Of a DNA stretch of 64,000 bases, positions 23,588 to 36,318 are shown piece by piece (position 1 is the stretch's first letter; each line of letters starts with the position of its first letter). The stretch is taken from the NCBI GenBank assembly GCA_013339895.1, contig JABACO010000002.1, forward strand, positions 7,410,924 through 7,474,923, written 5' to 3'. Below the pieces are notes generated by a model, which made no database searches, was not told the DNA's origin, and worked only from the letters and a program-made list of their open reading frames with translations. The translations under genes were made by a program, and so were the position numbers. The DNA comes from Ephydatia muelleri. Taxonomy: Eukaryota; Porifera; Demospongiae; Spongillida; Spongillidae.

Positions 23588-24015
23588 TTCTTGCACGGAG
23601 TACCAATATAAAAACTAGCAATTACCTATACATGCACATGAATATGTTCCTATACTCTTGATCGAGACTACAAATGAGAAAGTTGCCGCGAAAGGAATTA
23701 ACGTACATGTACACGGATAATCGCCGTGACTTGACTCACGTGCTCAAGGAAAACTTACTCTAGCTCGATTAGGTTTTCCTCCCATTGAGTGATATAGCAT
23801 ATATAGTGGCTAAGGGAAGGCATGAGTTAAGAAGAAAGCAAAATGGGATATCAACACTTGCGGATTAACCAATATTCATCGAATGACCCCAAGGTTCAGG
23901 TGATAAGTGCAGTGATTGGGAATCGAGCAGCAAATCCCGCTAGGAATAATTTTTCCTTTTTTATTATAACTTGGGGGCTTATCTACATGAGTACAAGTTC
24001 CAACTATAACACTTC
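23588..24015 (+). repeat. tRNA-derived repeat copy 2, left part
   Basis: Matches copy 1 from about 20868 onward (GAGTACCAATATAAAAACTA; GGAATTAACGTAC; TTGGGGGCTTATCTACATGA) up to CTATAACACTTC, where the LTR element begins. It resumes at 28289 with ACTTCAAGCTAGTGCACTG. Confidence 0.85.
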
Positions 24016-27000
24016 TGTGATATACCCACGTAGGCTATCGCGGAGTCTGACAATTTGAGTATATCAACTGATTATTACACGATATCATCTCGTTAAGTAC
24101 TCTGTATTACGCATGCGCGAACGTCCATATAATAATATGACACTCCTCTCTCCTTATTAATATCTGTCTGGTGGTCTTCTATTTTGTCTCAGCTGATACT
24201 GATGTCGGGCTACTGGCACCTCTGGTTTTCTTTCCATTGTTTTATCTTCATTTTCTTCCACTTCAGTCGGTGTCTCATCCTGGTCTATCTGTACTTCCCC
24301 TGCTTCCTCCGGGGCTGGTTCTACTGCACGCTTTTCTTTATTTATCACTTCCTTGTCAGGCTGCATCATTTGTTGATCATCAATTTCACTCTTAATCCCT
24401 TCTGTTTTTCTTACTCCCCCCTCTGCTCTTCTTAAATGATCGATATGTCGTCTCCACTCTCTCCCATCTGCTAACTCCACTAGATACGATGAGGGTCCAG
24501 AACTCTGCTTTATTTTCCCTTTTACCCATCTCTCTCCAACCCCGAAATTACTTGCCCACACAATATCATTTTGCTCAAACACTCTCTCTCTCGTATTTTT
24601 GTCATGCCCCTCTTTTTGCTCTTCTTGCTTTTTTCCGCACAATCTGTTCTGTGGTTTGCCGAAGGAGATCCAACTTGGTCCTCAGTTCTCTCTGTAGAAA
24701 AAGACTACAAGGGGACACATTAGTAACACTGTGTGGTGAACTACGATATGCTAACAAAAATGAAGACAATCTATGTTGTAATGTCTGTCCGCTGTTCTTC
24801 CCTGTTTCCATCGCTCTTTTGAATGACTGTACAAAACGTTCCACTAGTCCATTTGTAGCCGGGTGATATGGAGCGCTTCGAATGTGCCTTATTCCATTTT
24901 TCAACATGAAGTCTTCGAACTCCTTTGCAACAAACTGAGGGCCATTATCGGACACTAACTGTTCTGGTAGTCCATATATGCTGCAAAAATGTGACGAAGA
25001 ATATCAACCGTCTTCTGTGCTGTTGTACTCGTCATCTCGTACACCTCTGGCCATTTAGAGTGAGCATCCATCAACAAAAAGAACATCTTCCCCAGAAACG
25101 TCCAGCAAAATCAACATGAACTCTTTGCCATGGTCTCTCTGGCCACGTCCACGGTTGCATTGGTGCCAGGGGTATGGATTGCTTTATGGCCTGACAACAT
25201 TCACATGCCCTTACACATGCTTCAATGTCTCTATCTATATTAGGCCACCACACATGACTTCTCGCTAGGCTTTTCATTCTGGACATTCCTGGATGGTTCT
25301 GATGTAACTCCGAAAGGACCTTTGCCTGTAACTTACGAGGTATTACGACTCGCATTCCCCACAGCAAAGTGTGATTCTCAATGGTTAGTTTGGTTTTCTT
25401 TGCTTCATACGGTTGTAGTTCAGCCGTCACCATTTCTGGCCAGCCGTTTTGAAGGTATCTCATCACCTTGCTCAACTCCTTGTCTTATCGGCTTTCATTT
25501 CGTAACTGTCCCGCAGTTACCGGAAGCGTTTCTATTTGCACCATGTTGAATATGCTAGCTTCTGTTTCCTCTTCTTCGTGTCTTTCCCCCTTCAACGGCA
25601 ATCTGGACAACCCATCAACGTTTCCGTGTTCTTCCGTTGCTCTAAACTTTACGTCGTACTGATAAGCTGATAGTACTAACGCCCATCTTTGCAGTCTGGA
25701 CGCCGCCACCACAGGTAATCCGGTCTTCGGACCGAAAATAGTCGTCAATGGTTTGTGATCCGTTAACAGAAGAAATTTTCGTCCATACAAATACACGTGA
25801 AATCTTTTTACCCCGAAGATGATGGCTAGGGCTTCTTTTTCTATTTGTGCATAATTTCGTTCAGCATCTGACAACGTCCGAGACACGTACGCTATTGGCC
25901 TTTCCGTTCCCTCCTCACTCACCTGCGTCAACACCGCCCCTACACCGTAACTCGATGCATCTGTAGCTAGTATCAAAGATAACTTGGGGTTGTAATGCGC
26001 TAGCACTTTAGAAGATGTCAACATGCCCTTGGCTGCTAAAAAGGCTTGACTGCATTCTTCCGTCCACTGCCATCGACTATTCTTCTTCAACAATGTGTAC
26101 AACGGGGAAATAGTTGTCGACAGGTTTGGCAGAAACTTCGCATAATAGTTCGCCATTCCTAAAAATGACTTTAATTCTGCCACGTTTTTAGGTGGTGGAA
26201 CTTTTACCATTGCTTCTATCTTGCTTTCTAGTGGATGCAAACCTTCTGCGTCTATACGATGCCCCAAAAATTCAACCGAGTTGGCCATGAAAACACATTT
26301 GCTCTTTCTCACCGTGATGCCATGAGTCTTCAATCGTCCCAGCACTAGTTCCAGATTCTTCAGGTGTTCATCTTCACTATCTCCCGTGATCAAAATATCA
26401 TCAATGTAGCAAACCGTTCTTGACATGCCTTGCAACACGGAATCCATGAGTTTTTGGAAAATAGCGGGAGCCGACGCGATTCCAAACGGTAATCGAGTAT
26501 ATTGATACAGGCCCCTGTGTGTATTAATAGTGCACATTTTTCTCGAATCATTATCCAAAAGAAGTTGTTGATATGCATTAGACAGGTCAAGTTTCGTGAA
26601 TTGTTTCCCCCCCAGCTAACGTAGCAAACAATTCCTCTGGAACCGGAAGGGGGTACTGATCTACGTGCAGGGCAGAATTCACAGTTATTTTAAAATCCCC
26701 ACATATTCTGATACTTCGGTCTGGCTTCGCAACTGGTACAATGGGAGTTGCCCATTCACTGTACTTAACTGGACAGATAACCCCCGTTTTTTCCAGCCGT
26801 TCAAGCTCCGTTTCAATCTGCTCTTTGATTGCAAAAGGTACTGATCTTGGTCTACAAAAAACTGGTTGGGCTCCCTCTTTTAGAACTAGTCTTGCTTTAA
26901 AGGGATGTATCTCGCCTAGGTTGTCATTAAACACTTCTGGAAAACCTTTTACCAATACTTCGACCTTTTCTGCATACCCTGTTGTGTGCCAAGTTACCAG

Positions 27001-28288
27001 TGCATTTATTTGATGCCATTGTATCCTGAACGTCTGTAACCAATCTCTGCCCAGCAAACTGGGGCCTTTTCCCGCCACCACAACTAATCTACAATGCTTT
27101 TCCTGATCTCCAAGCCTGACCCTCACTCTAACTTCTCCACATACCTCTATTCTCTGAGTAGTATACGTGGCCAGTCTCACGGCAGAGGCAGTCAGCTGTA
27201 GTTTGGAAAACTTTTTCCTATAGGTGTCTTCGGAAATGAGAGACACTCCAGCTCCCATGTCAATTTCCATCATCAGCATTTCTCCATTGATCTCCATCTT
27301 CACCCTGTAGACACTTGTTCCCGAGGTGTCCTGTGACTTAAACACTGAGCCCATTGTTTCCTCACACAATGTATCAATTACATGATACCTGTGACCTTTG
27401 CACTCATCTTCACCTTGTTCTTCCATCCATTTCGTCTCTTCTTTATCCTGTCTTGTCTTGCACTTTGCTTCTATGTGTCCTTTCTTGTGGCACCTATAAC
27501 ACACTGCATTTTTAAAACGACAATGCTCAGCTTGATGACCCCTTTTTCCACAATGCCTACAACCCTGTCCTCCTTGTGTCCGACTACTTACGTGATCCTG
27601 AAACTTTTGTACCCGTCCTTCTGACGCTTGAACAACTTGACTGTTTTTCTGAGCTGTTTCCATGCCTCGAGCTATTTGCACCGCCTTTTCGAAGTCCAGG
27701 TTCGCTTCTGACAGTAACCTCCTCTGGATACTTTCATTTGTCAGTCCGCACACGAAACGGTGCCTCTGTCAAAAATGCTCCAAACGTACACGTACCCGCT
27801 AAGCGTTTAATCTCTGCGACATACTCCAAAACCGACTCCCCATTACCTTGGTTACGCCGGTTAAAATGGAACCGTTCAACAACGACCAGGCGCTTCGGTT
27901 CGAAGTGTTCCCGAAGTGCTGTCGCCAACTGGTCATACGTCTTTTCACCGGGTACTTCCGGATGCAGCAAACTCCTGAGCAAGGAATAAGTCCGGCTGCC
28001 AATTACGCTGAGTAGTACTGCAACTCGTCTCCCTGTTGGTATCTCGTTCGCAATGAAATACTGTCCAACTCTTTCTAAATATACTGTGATAGACTCCAGC
28101 TCCGACTGGAACTCCGATATTTGGCCTACGGCTACTGCAGCCATCCCACCCTCGTCGCCAATGTGATATACCCACGTAGGCTATCGCGGAGTCTGACAAT
28201 TTGAGTATATCAACTGATTATTACACGATATCATCTCGTTAAGTACTCTGTATTACGCATGCGCGAACGTCCATATAATAATATGACA
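24016..28288 (-). mobile_element. Ty3-type LTR retrotransposon, young, coding part broken
   Basis: A 4273-bp element with two identical 127-bp LTRs (24016-24142 and 28162-28288), TGT...ACA ends on the minus strand, and a 5-bp target duplication ACTTC (24011-24015, 28289-28293). On the minus strand the 5' LTR is followed at once by a primer-site-like TTGGCGACGAGGGTGGGA, and the 3' LTR is preceded by a purine tract AAGGAGAGAGGAG. Parts in Ty3 order: gag with two CCHC knuckles (about 28.1-27.4 kb), protease (about 27.2), reverse transcriptase (about 27.0-26.1, with YIDDIL), RNase H (about 26.0-25.6) and integrase with chromodomain-like tail (about 25.5-24.2). The reading is interrupted in about five places. 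Identical LTRs point to a very recent insertion. Confidence 0.93.
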
Positions 28289-28660
28289 ACTTCAAGCTAG
28301 TGCACTGTGGTGTAGTGGTTACAACGAGAGCTTCACAAGTTCAAGGTATTGGGATCAATTCCGGCCCGGGGTCCACCCAATTTCCTCCCCTAGTTGTATT
28401 CCATTGTTCCTCCACGGAGAAACAAATAGAATGGAGAGTTGCTGTCTTCCCTACGCCTGTGTCAGGTGTAGGGTGCCATTTAAAAAAATTTTTTTTAATT
28501 TTTTGCATTTCTTTTGAACTGCCATGGTAACACTGGGTTTTAAAATTAGATCATATGATGATTGGTATTTCCTATTCATGGTGGACTCAAAGCTCATTGA
28601 CAAACACCTAACATCGGAGACAGTTTATTCATTACTTTTTGCCGGAATACAGGGGTTTAT
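28289..28660 (+). repeat. tRNA-derived repeat copy 2, right part (SINE copy 2)
   Basis: Continues the repeat cut by the LTR element: box A-like TGGTGTAGTGGTTACAACGA and box B-like GGGATCAATTCCGG are intact. A central ~140 bp present in copies 1 and 3 is missing, and the tail is GTGTAGGGTGCCATTTAAAA. Confidence 0.85.
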
Positions 28661-28861
28661 AGTTTAGATAGGTTAAGCACACACTCTACTTCGCACAACA
28701 TCTACAACTGCATGTACTGCATAAAGACAGTACATTGTGCAATGGATTATACTGGACCCCCTAAAAGTGTATGACTTAAAACAATGATAATTGATGTGGA
28801 GGGCAACGTGTACATGAAATCCCAGTGATCTGGACTAAGTCCCTTCACAATTCTCTTTCAA

Positions 28862-29450
28862 GGATGACAAGAGGAAGGATTTGATGGCAGTGAAAGCGCG
28901 GCAGGCGAGAGCAGAACAAAGAAGAAAAGTGATCGAAGTTGAAGAAAGCGAAAAGGAGAGGCTTGCTTCAGCAGTCATACTCAGCTGCATGTCTGGAATA
29001 GCCACCCATCTGCACCAATAGCTGGATCTGCTTATGGTATGAACAGCTTAGCAACAATGATGAGCAGTAAGATTTGATACAGGGTTACCAGATTGTACAT
29101 ATTCTGGTACCATGTGGAACTGCTGCCCTGCTTTGACTACAAAGGCTGCATGTTGGTGGGCAAAGTTATCTAATGCCAATCGCTTGCTACTTACATGTAC
29201 CATGGTGAGACTGTGTCTTGGTCTTGGGGTTCAAGACCTAGCTTATCGCCTTCAGATACATGTAGGTCTGACAACAGTGTCCAATAACTGGCTGGATGTG
29301 ATGCATATCTTTTGTTGAAATATTTGATCAAGTGGCCTACTCAGGACAAATGCTTTCAAAATATGTCACAGATATGTATAATTATTGACCGTTCAGAAGG
29401 TTTTACAGAACGACCCTACTCATTCCAAATCAAATTATTCCAAGCACATG
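28862..29450 (+). pseudogene. DDE_Tnp_4-type (Harbinger/ISL2EU-like) transposase fragment
   Basis: Encodes a charged helix DDKRKDLMAVKARQARAEQR at 28864, then near 29100-29310 VRLCLGLGVQDLAYRLQIHV and TVSNNWLDVMHI, resembling the helix-turn-helix of DDE_Tnp_4 transposases. At about 29365 comes CIIIDRSEGFTERP, matching the first catalytic Asp motif (IIDCSEVFIERP in relatives). Frames change and stops intervene. The later catalytic residues are absent. Confidence 0.6.
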
Positions 29451-30066
29451 CACAATCTTAAATGCATTGCTAAAGCTCAGAGCATGTACCAGAGTGCATC
29501 AACTGTCCTCAATGAAAGCTGGAGAGTCCTACCACACTTCACTTGGGGACTTGCAGTAGCCTGAGTCAAAACAGATCAAGATGGATGCTGAAGAACTTGC
29601 AATCTACCAGGGTTTGATGGAAGGTATAAAGAACAAGTTCCAACAGAAGAATTCCTACTAGGAGAAATTTCAGGTCTTGACCTTGTCTAATTGAAGAAAC
29701 ACATAATTTCTATGGTGCTACCAACTATACGATGAAGAAGGGCAGAATCCTAAGAGAAATTGAAGGAGTCATTGCAGTACTGGAAATGTCCAAAGGTCAG
29801 AAGTTATCTGAGGCACTGAAGATAGAAGTGACAGCTTTTTACGAGTCAGATGAGGTTTGTCCAGGAAGGAAAGATGGATGCAGTTAGTGTTCAACTTCCC
29901 AAAGGAGACAAAGATAGAATGCAGAGGAGACTGGGTAAGGCAAACTTGAAAAAAGGTATACTCTTAATTCATCCAAGGAGCTGCACTAACTTTCTAAAGT
30001 AGGATTTTATACATTCACTTCACTTTGCCCAACATGCTGAGTTCTGGCTGGTTCACATGGCAATTT

Positions 30067-30146
<80 letters not shown>

Positions 30147-31200
30147 ATCACCAAAATCCCAAGCTAATGCTGAAGTCTCTAACCAAGGAGCTGGACATCA
30201 CTGAGTGCATAAGAGCAGCTGTCTGTGATGCAACCCCACAGAAATGTGTGATGAATTACAGTAAATCCTGTCCTGGAAACAAAGGTGTGGTGAGATTGCT
30301 AAGCTAATCAGATGAGTTAGGTTTATCAGAGGAAATCACGTATCAGCAGTGGTTGACTACTGACAGATGCACACTCTTAACGATGACTGAAACTTTCATT
30401 GAGTCATTGGTAACAAAAGTAGTTGTTCTCATAAGACACCATTATGTTGCTGAAATGCAATGTATTTGAGGCAACTAAAAGAGACCATCCCTACATCAGC
30501 TTCTTGGAGACGTTCCCGAAAACTTTTCCTTTGTGGTCCAAGATGCAGCTCAGGGGTACAGAACACCCAAGTGACCTTGAATCCATTTGTTGTGTACTGC
30601 CAGCTCAGGGGTACCACTGGGAGAGAACACCCAAGTGACCTGCATCCTTTTGTTGTGTACTGCCAAAGTGATAATGATGGTGCTCTTTCTTCAGAATGCC
30701 ATTGTATGATTAGTGATAGCACTCAGCACACAAACAGCACTGTGCATGCCTCCCAGGAAATTCTGTTTGAAGGCCTGAAACTACAGCTCCCCACCATAAC
30801 CAAGGTCCACAATTTTTCTGATGGTTGTGGTGGTCAATATAAGAACTGCCACATCTTTAACATTCTCTGTTTCCACCAAGAGGACTTCGGGTTGCTTACA
30901 GAATGGAACTATTTTGCAAGGCACACATGGTGAGACAGCTTTTGATGTTATTGGTGGCACTGCAAAGTGCCTCCTTACTCTTAAGGTTGGTCAACAACGC
31001 CCTGCATCAGACCAAATCCTAACTCCTCAGGATATGTTCTCATTTTGTAATGAGAATGCCCCTGTTTGTTTCTAAACAGAGAGTTCTGGAAGCAGAGAGC
31101 TTTCTAGAGAAGCGTCTTTAAAATAGCCGAACTATCAAGGGAACACAAAGATATCATCGCTTTCTACAACCACGTTAGCAGCTCATGAGATATCCTCTGG
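29440..31200 (+). pseudogene. Large decayed transposase-like gene (SDGCGGQYKN family)
   Basis: Fragments in order on the plus strand: AQSMYQSASTVLNESWRVLP, EIEGVIAVLEMSKGQKLSEA, KIEVTAFYESDEV, ECIRAAVCDATPQKCVMNYS, QDAAQGY, CHCMISDSTQH, KVHNFSDGCGGQYKN, HQEDFGLLTEWNYFA and ETAFDVIGGTAKCLLTL. They resemble an uncharacterised metazoan family in which two Asp-centred motifs (ISDS/C and FSDG) and a nearby Glu could form a DDE-like core; that catalytic reading is inference. Many frameshifts and stops. A (TG)n tract sits inside the region at 30068-30145, and part of the QDAAQGY region is duplicated (30540-30660). Confidence 0.6.
30068..30145. repeat. (TG)n microsatellite
   Basis: About 78 bp of near-pure TG within the decayed transposase-like gene. 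Confidence 0.97.
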
Positions 31201-31429
31201 TGTAAGAACTGCTATTGTCAGTATTATGGAGCCACTGCTAATTGCTACTTAGGATGTAACCATCAACAGCTAATTTGCATGCATGTATGACGGTAAGGTC
31301 TGGTTTGGCATAGTGGAACAGATATCTCAAGAGTTTGGTGATTTTTTCACGTTTTGGAGCTAAGAGGTTTGATTTCCCTAAAAGAGAAGATACATACAGG
31401 ATTCATGGAAATGATATATCATATAAATC

Positions 31430-31765
31430 AATGCAGGTATGATAATATCAATAAAATCTTTACTCAGCTGTAGTATTAAGAGCACATTTTTAATATCAAC
31501 TCAGGGATTTACTGCTAGTATGATATCAAAATGAACAGCATGCATGGTATCTAGTTAGTAAAAAAAAGGGCTAACGGATGCTTTTTGATACTATCTTAGT
31601 CATTTCCAAGGGTGACAACTCACTCTTGACTATAGTATTAAACATTTACTGACAGTATCAAGAGCATGTTTTTGATATCATACCCACAGAAATCGCTGTT
31701 GGTACGATATCAAAATGAGTGCAAATATAATATTTATTCAGTAAAAAAAACGTCTAAAGTGTTGT
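31430..31765. repeat. Two diverged tandem units of about 170 bp
   Basis: Units at about 31435-31575 and 31625-31755 share GTAGTATTAA, AAGAGCA, TTTTTGATATCA (TTTTTAATATCA in the first), GATATCAAAATGA and CAGTAAAAAAAACG-type words in the same order. Non-coding. Confidence 0.65.
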
Positions 31766-31819
31766 GTTTTGACCAAATAACCGTGATACTTTCTTACCTT
31801 TGGATTAGGGAGTGACTAC

Positions 31820-31906
31820 TCGTCTCGTACCTATGACCCAACTACGTAAGCATGATCTTACGTCAGTATCATCTTACGTCAGTTGGGTCTGGGTACGAGA
31901 TTAGAT
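31820..31906. mobile_element. Short diverged copy of the TAGTCTCG MITE
   Basis: Ends CGTCTCGTACC and GGGTCTGGGTACGAGATTAG are inverted relative to each other, and the centre holds TTACGTCAGT repeats. No clear target duplication is visible. Confidence 0.7.
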
Positions 31907-32134
31907 CGGACTTGTTGATACGAATTACAGGATGTATCATGGATAGTTTGCTGGCAATGCTGTTGTCATTAGTCCCCTGTACCTGCAAGGTAAAATCCAT
32001 ACATTTGAGCACGTGGTAGGTACAGCTGATATTTAATTTAAATAGATACAGAAGCGTTTGCAAGCGATCATGCACAAAATTACAACGACTGAATACGCGT
32101 CCTTACTTCATCACATGTACAGGACATCTACAGT

Positions 32135-32270
32135 TAGTCTCGTACCCAGACCCTGATTCCCACAGCTGCGGGTGGATTACATCACCGCTACGTGGAAAGA
32201 ACGCACTTTTCACGTAGCAGTGATGTAATACATCCGCTGCTGTGAAAACATGGGTCTGGGTACGAGACTA
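32135..32270. mobile_element. 136-bp MITE with perfect 9-bp target duplication
   Basis: Same family as 17759-17864, with ends TAGTCTCGTACCCAGACCCT and its inverse. Flanked by ATCTACAGT on both sides (32126-32134 and 32271-32279), which fixes the element ends. Confidence 0.93.
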
Positions 32271-32671
32271 ATCTACAGTCACAATTAGTAACTGGCATGC
32301 TCGATAAAAAGAGATACGGTACATCTGATGTAGACATGAAGCCATTTCAATTCAATCATACTATTACTCCGCTAAGTGCATCGATTGTAATGACGTTCAA
32401 TCTACCTTATTATTTAAACACGTACATTGAATTGACTTTCCTAATATGATTTTTGCTTCTACGGGTAGGCCGCGTAGATCGCGGAAGTTTGGAGCGCTCC
32501 TATCAAGGCACCATGTTCAGGGCCTACCCCTGTGGAGACTCGTGTCAAACCAGCCACTCGCTACATCTTCATTTACAAATCGGCAAGCAGCCTAAACTTA
32601 CAATTCAGAAGAAAAAGAAGTAACACTGAGCAACCTATAGGTAAAGACATACAAAATCCTACACGTGCAGG

Positions 32672-32998
32672 GGGGGGCTTGTCCAAACTATATTTGGAAA
32701 AATTAGCGTCATTGTGAGTTAGGGGGGGGGGGGGGGGGGGGGTTAAGGCTAGACGCTAAGAAAATTTTATTGTCCGCAAGTTTTGCGAAACATCTAGCTT
32801 GCAAGCAGCGTTGACTCTAGTGGCAGCAGTTATGTCTATTCAGACTACACTTTTCGGAGGAGTATTGAAAGATGTGCAACACATTTACAAGGTGCCACGA
32901 GACGCGTACGAAAAGTTTATTGAGTTATGACGTTAAGGGGGGGGGGGTTAATATGTTAACGTCACAATGACGCTAAAAGTTGTTTGGACAAGCCCCCC
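32672..32998. mobile_element. 327-bp TIR element with G-run interior
   Basis: Terminal inverted repeats of about 45 bp: GGGGGGCTTGTCCAAAC with TTAGCGTCATTGTGA at the left, and the inverse TCACAATGACGCTAA with GTTTGGACAAGCCCCCC at the right. Inside lie a run of about 22 G (32710-32742 region) and a second G-run near 32935. Target duplication unclear. Confidence 0.85.
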
Positions 32999-32999
32999 A

Positions 33000-34830
33000 G
33001 AAGAATGGCACAACCAAACGATACCTATTCTTAACTTCTCTCCCATCCCCAAACTGATTCCCGAACATCTAACGGCCCTACTGCACAGACTCATAATATC
33101 CACAATAGGAACACACCAGTGTTACACTCTGACCTGTTTGACATGTACAGTATGTATCGCTTCAACTCCGCCTATCCGCGTTAATTGGTGTTGCCTCTAT
33201 ATACCAGTATTATCTCTGCTTCTGTGATCCATATGTGAAGTTTTTTTTACCAAGTCTTCCGCGACGAGCACCAATTATTAATTGGTGTGTACATTGCTAT
33301 TATTTTTAATTAAAAAAACCATGTGGGTTTGCGACCGCTAGACTGGGCGCTTCAAGGTTGGGGGGATTGTTCTGGGTGGGGGATATAGATGCGTAGTGTT
33401 TGATGTGGTGTATTGTACTGTATTTGCAATAGTAATCAATATTATCACAGGAAAATAATGTTCATTAATACTAATAATAATATATGTATGTATGTAGACA
33501 CAATGAATGATCACAAATCTAAGTAATCAGTTCATTTTCTTGTTGGGAGTTTGGGGATAGGAACGGCAAAGGATTGATCGAGCGTTAGCTCTAAACAATA
33601 ATAAACTAAGGCAGCCATATAGCTCTGCCACATTTTTACATGTATAGAGTGTTCGGCATTCATTCAAGGTACTAATGTAGTTGCATTAAACTTTACTTAC
33701 TGCATCCTAAGAAAATTCAGAAGGATGGTTTTTATCCTGTTTTGAAACTTCTTTGAGGCTCTGTATTGTGCGGTTTCCCACCACTCCCTACTCCTAGTCT
33801 ACGCCCACTGTATGGATTCTATGACAACATACATGTATATGCGTGAAGGCAGTTGATCGTTTACTACATGCATTTCTTCAGTGCTTCTTAAAGCAGCACA
33901 TGTGCAGGATAAGTTGGCAATTAGTAAACAATTTTCATTTAGTTCTTTCATTGCTAGACTTGCATCCATTTGATCGCCATGAATAGTGTTTGATTGCTTT
34001 GTGCATGTATATAATTATCTCTCCCTCTATTTTCATTTCTCCTTCCAAACCTAACTCTTCTCCTTTGAACTATTACAAATGTTAACTCATATTATTTTGT
34101 AATGCTGTCATGGTCCCTAGTTGATCTTGTTAGGTGTCAGGTTTGACGCTAGCTTCCTACAACTAATTCAATTACACGGTGTGCAGGACTGCCATTTGAT
34201 TGAGGTACGTTGAGAGGCATGCTTGACGCGCATTGCTTTAGGAGGATGAGTTAGGTGTGAATGTACATGTACATATAGAAAGTGTTGTCAAAGACACTAG
34301 GTCTTTTATGGCATGGATTATCCAAGTAATCCATATAGCATTTGTGGGACCTGTTTCCACACTACGTTTGATCACGTTTTTGCATGTGCAACCAAAGTAT
34401 GAGAAAGAATACGAAGTCTTGGGGACAAATGACTGCACATGCATGCATACATGTACAGCTTGAAGTGCTTATTTGCATTTGTATTAATGATGAAAGTAAG
34501 CTCATTAATAATCTTTTCAAATTCAAAACAATATCCTTCATTATATGTGTACTGGTACTGCACTGGTGGTATGTACAGCACATTTATGTATAATGATCTA
34601 CGTGTACTGTGTATTAAATTCTGAGACTACTAACCACACAATTATTATTGCGTAACATCCAGTATCTCTAATAATATATATATTTCAGAAGTTTTTTTTA
34701 GGTTTAGGGACACAATAATAATAGTAAAATACATACAACACATAACTTAAAGAAAGATAACAGTATGTAGAAAAACACACAAACACATTTATATACACAC
34801 ACACACTCATACACACGCGCATATATTATG
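33000..34830. other. Intergenic, no gene recognised
   Basis: No domain-bearing frame and no repeat matching elsewhere in the window. Contains small palindromes (ACCAATTATTAATTGGT at about 33271) and a CA/TA-rich stretch near 34780-34830. Confidence 0.4.
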
Positions 34831-34831
34831 T

Positions 34832-35635
34832 GTCAGTTTCCGAGAAAATGAAAAGTGACTATATATATAAAAAGTTATAAAAATGCTTCACGTTTTAATC
34901 GCTAAAACTCCGTAAAGGTTTAAGCTATCAACTTCCTGTTTCGAACACTTCTTGCCACACCACTTCTCTCTACGAAATTCGATTTTGGTGTCTTACCCTT
35001 GCTCCTTGCCGACGTTACAAGGCACAGTACCCCGAGGGGTTCAAAATCCAGGTAGCTCCCTGCAGGAATGTCTAAATAACTTCAAAATCGATATGCATGT
35101 AAAGGAGTCCTGTCACTATTGATTTCTGCAGATCGTTGATTTTTACCTCTTCCGTTATGGAGATACAGCAATGCAAAGTAAAGTCCACGTTTCCCGCTCG
35201 AATCGCGCCTTTCTCAGTCCCACTCAGGAGAATGGAAGCGGTTCAAGACTGAGAAAGGCGCGATTCGAGCGGGAAACGTGGACTTACTTTGCATTGCTGT
35301 ATCTCCATAACGGAAAAGAGGTAAAAATCAACGATCTGCAGAAATCAATAGTGACAGGACTCCTTTACGTGCATATCAATTTTGAAGCGATTTGGACATT
35401 CCTGCTGGGAGCTACCTGGATTTTGAACCCCTCGGGGTACTGTGCCTTGTAACGTCGGCAAGGAGCAAGGGTAAAACACCAAAATCGAATTTCGTAGAGA
35501 GAAGTGGTGTGGCAAGAAGTGTTTGAAATAGGAAGTTGATAGCTTAAACCTTTACGGAGTTTTAGCGATTCAAACGTGAAGCATTGTTATAACTTTTTAT
35601 ATATATAGCCACTTTTCATTTTCTCGGAAACTGAC
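34832..35635. mobile_element. 804-bp foldback element
   Basis: Two arms of about 385 bp each, in inverted orientation and more than about 95% alike by eye, meet around a centre of about 25 bp near 35215-35240. Ends are GTCAGTTTCCGAGAAAATGA and its inverse. The outer 100 bp resembles the smaller foldbacks at 57748 and 58468 (TTATAAAAATGC, CGTTT.AATCGCTA, TATCGACTTCC-type words). The plus-strand frame at 35171-35452 is only an arm and is not called. Confidence 0.93.
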
Positions 35636-35639
35636 CCAA

Positions 35640-36197
35640 AAGTAATTAAAAATGAACATAGTACCTTAAATATCTGATCCCAGACAAAATTTTTCAATGG
35701 CAGTCATGCAAGCTTTGAGTTTTACAATTGCATTACAACACACACTGCATGGCTACATTTAATACCATATCTTGTGCCATGCCACAATGTCCACATAAGT
35801 GCATTCGAATCAGCGTGTATGCTTGTGGCCTACAATAGGCCGGAGTGCATGATAATAGTTGTGAGGGGGTGATGTTCAGCACTTGGGGGGCCAAAAATAG
35901 ATCCCCCACCTGTTCACCTTGTTCTTAAAAAGCTACAAATGTACGTACATGTAGGTGAATCACATGTGCTCAAAATATAATATTTGCAGCAATATACATG
36001 TAGAATGTGCGTAGTCTCTAATCCTTGAGCAGCGGCAGAGGGTGAATTTACATGTGGCAATCTGTTGTTGTTTTTTTGCTCTGCTCAATCATTGTTCCAC
36101 ATTGACAGTAATTCCGCACTGTATAGCTGCAATGGCGAAGAATCCTATACAGGGATCTGCCACACCCACACCATTGTATATTCAAAGTCTTACGGTT

Positions 36198-36230
<33 letters not shown>

Positions 36231-36287
36231 ACAACATAGCATTCACCACCACACCGCACACATACACACACACACACACACACGCAC

Positions 36288-36318
<31 letters not shown>

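Noticed and set aside
35171-35452. 93-residue plus-strand frame
   Set aside because: It falls wholly inside an arm of the 804-bp foldback and has no recognisable family.
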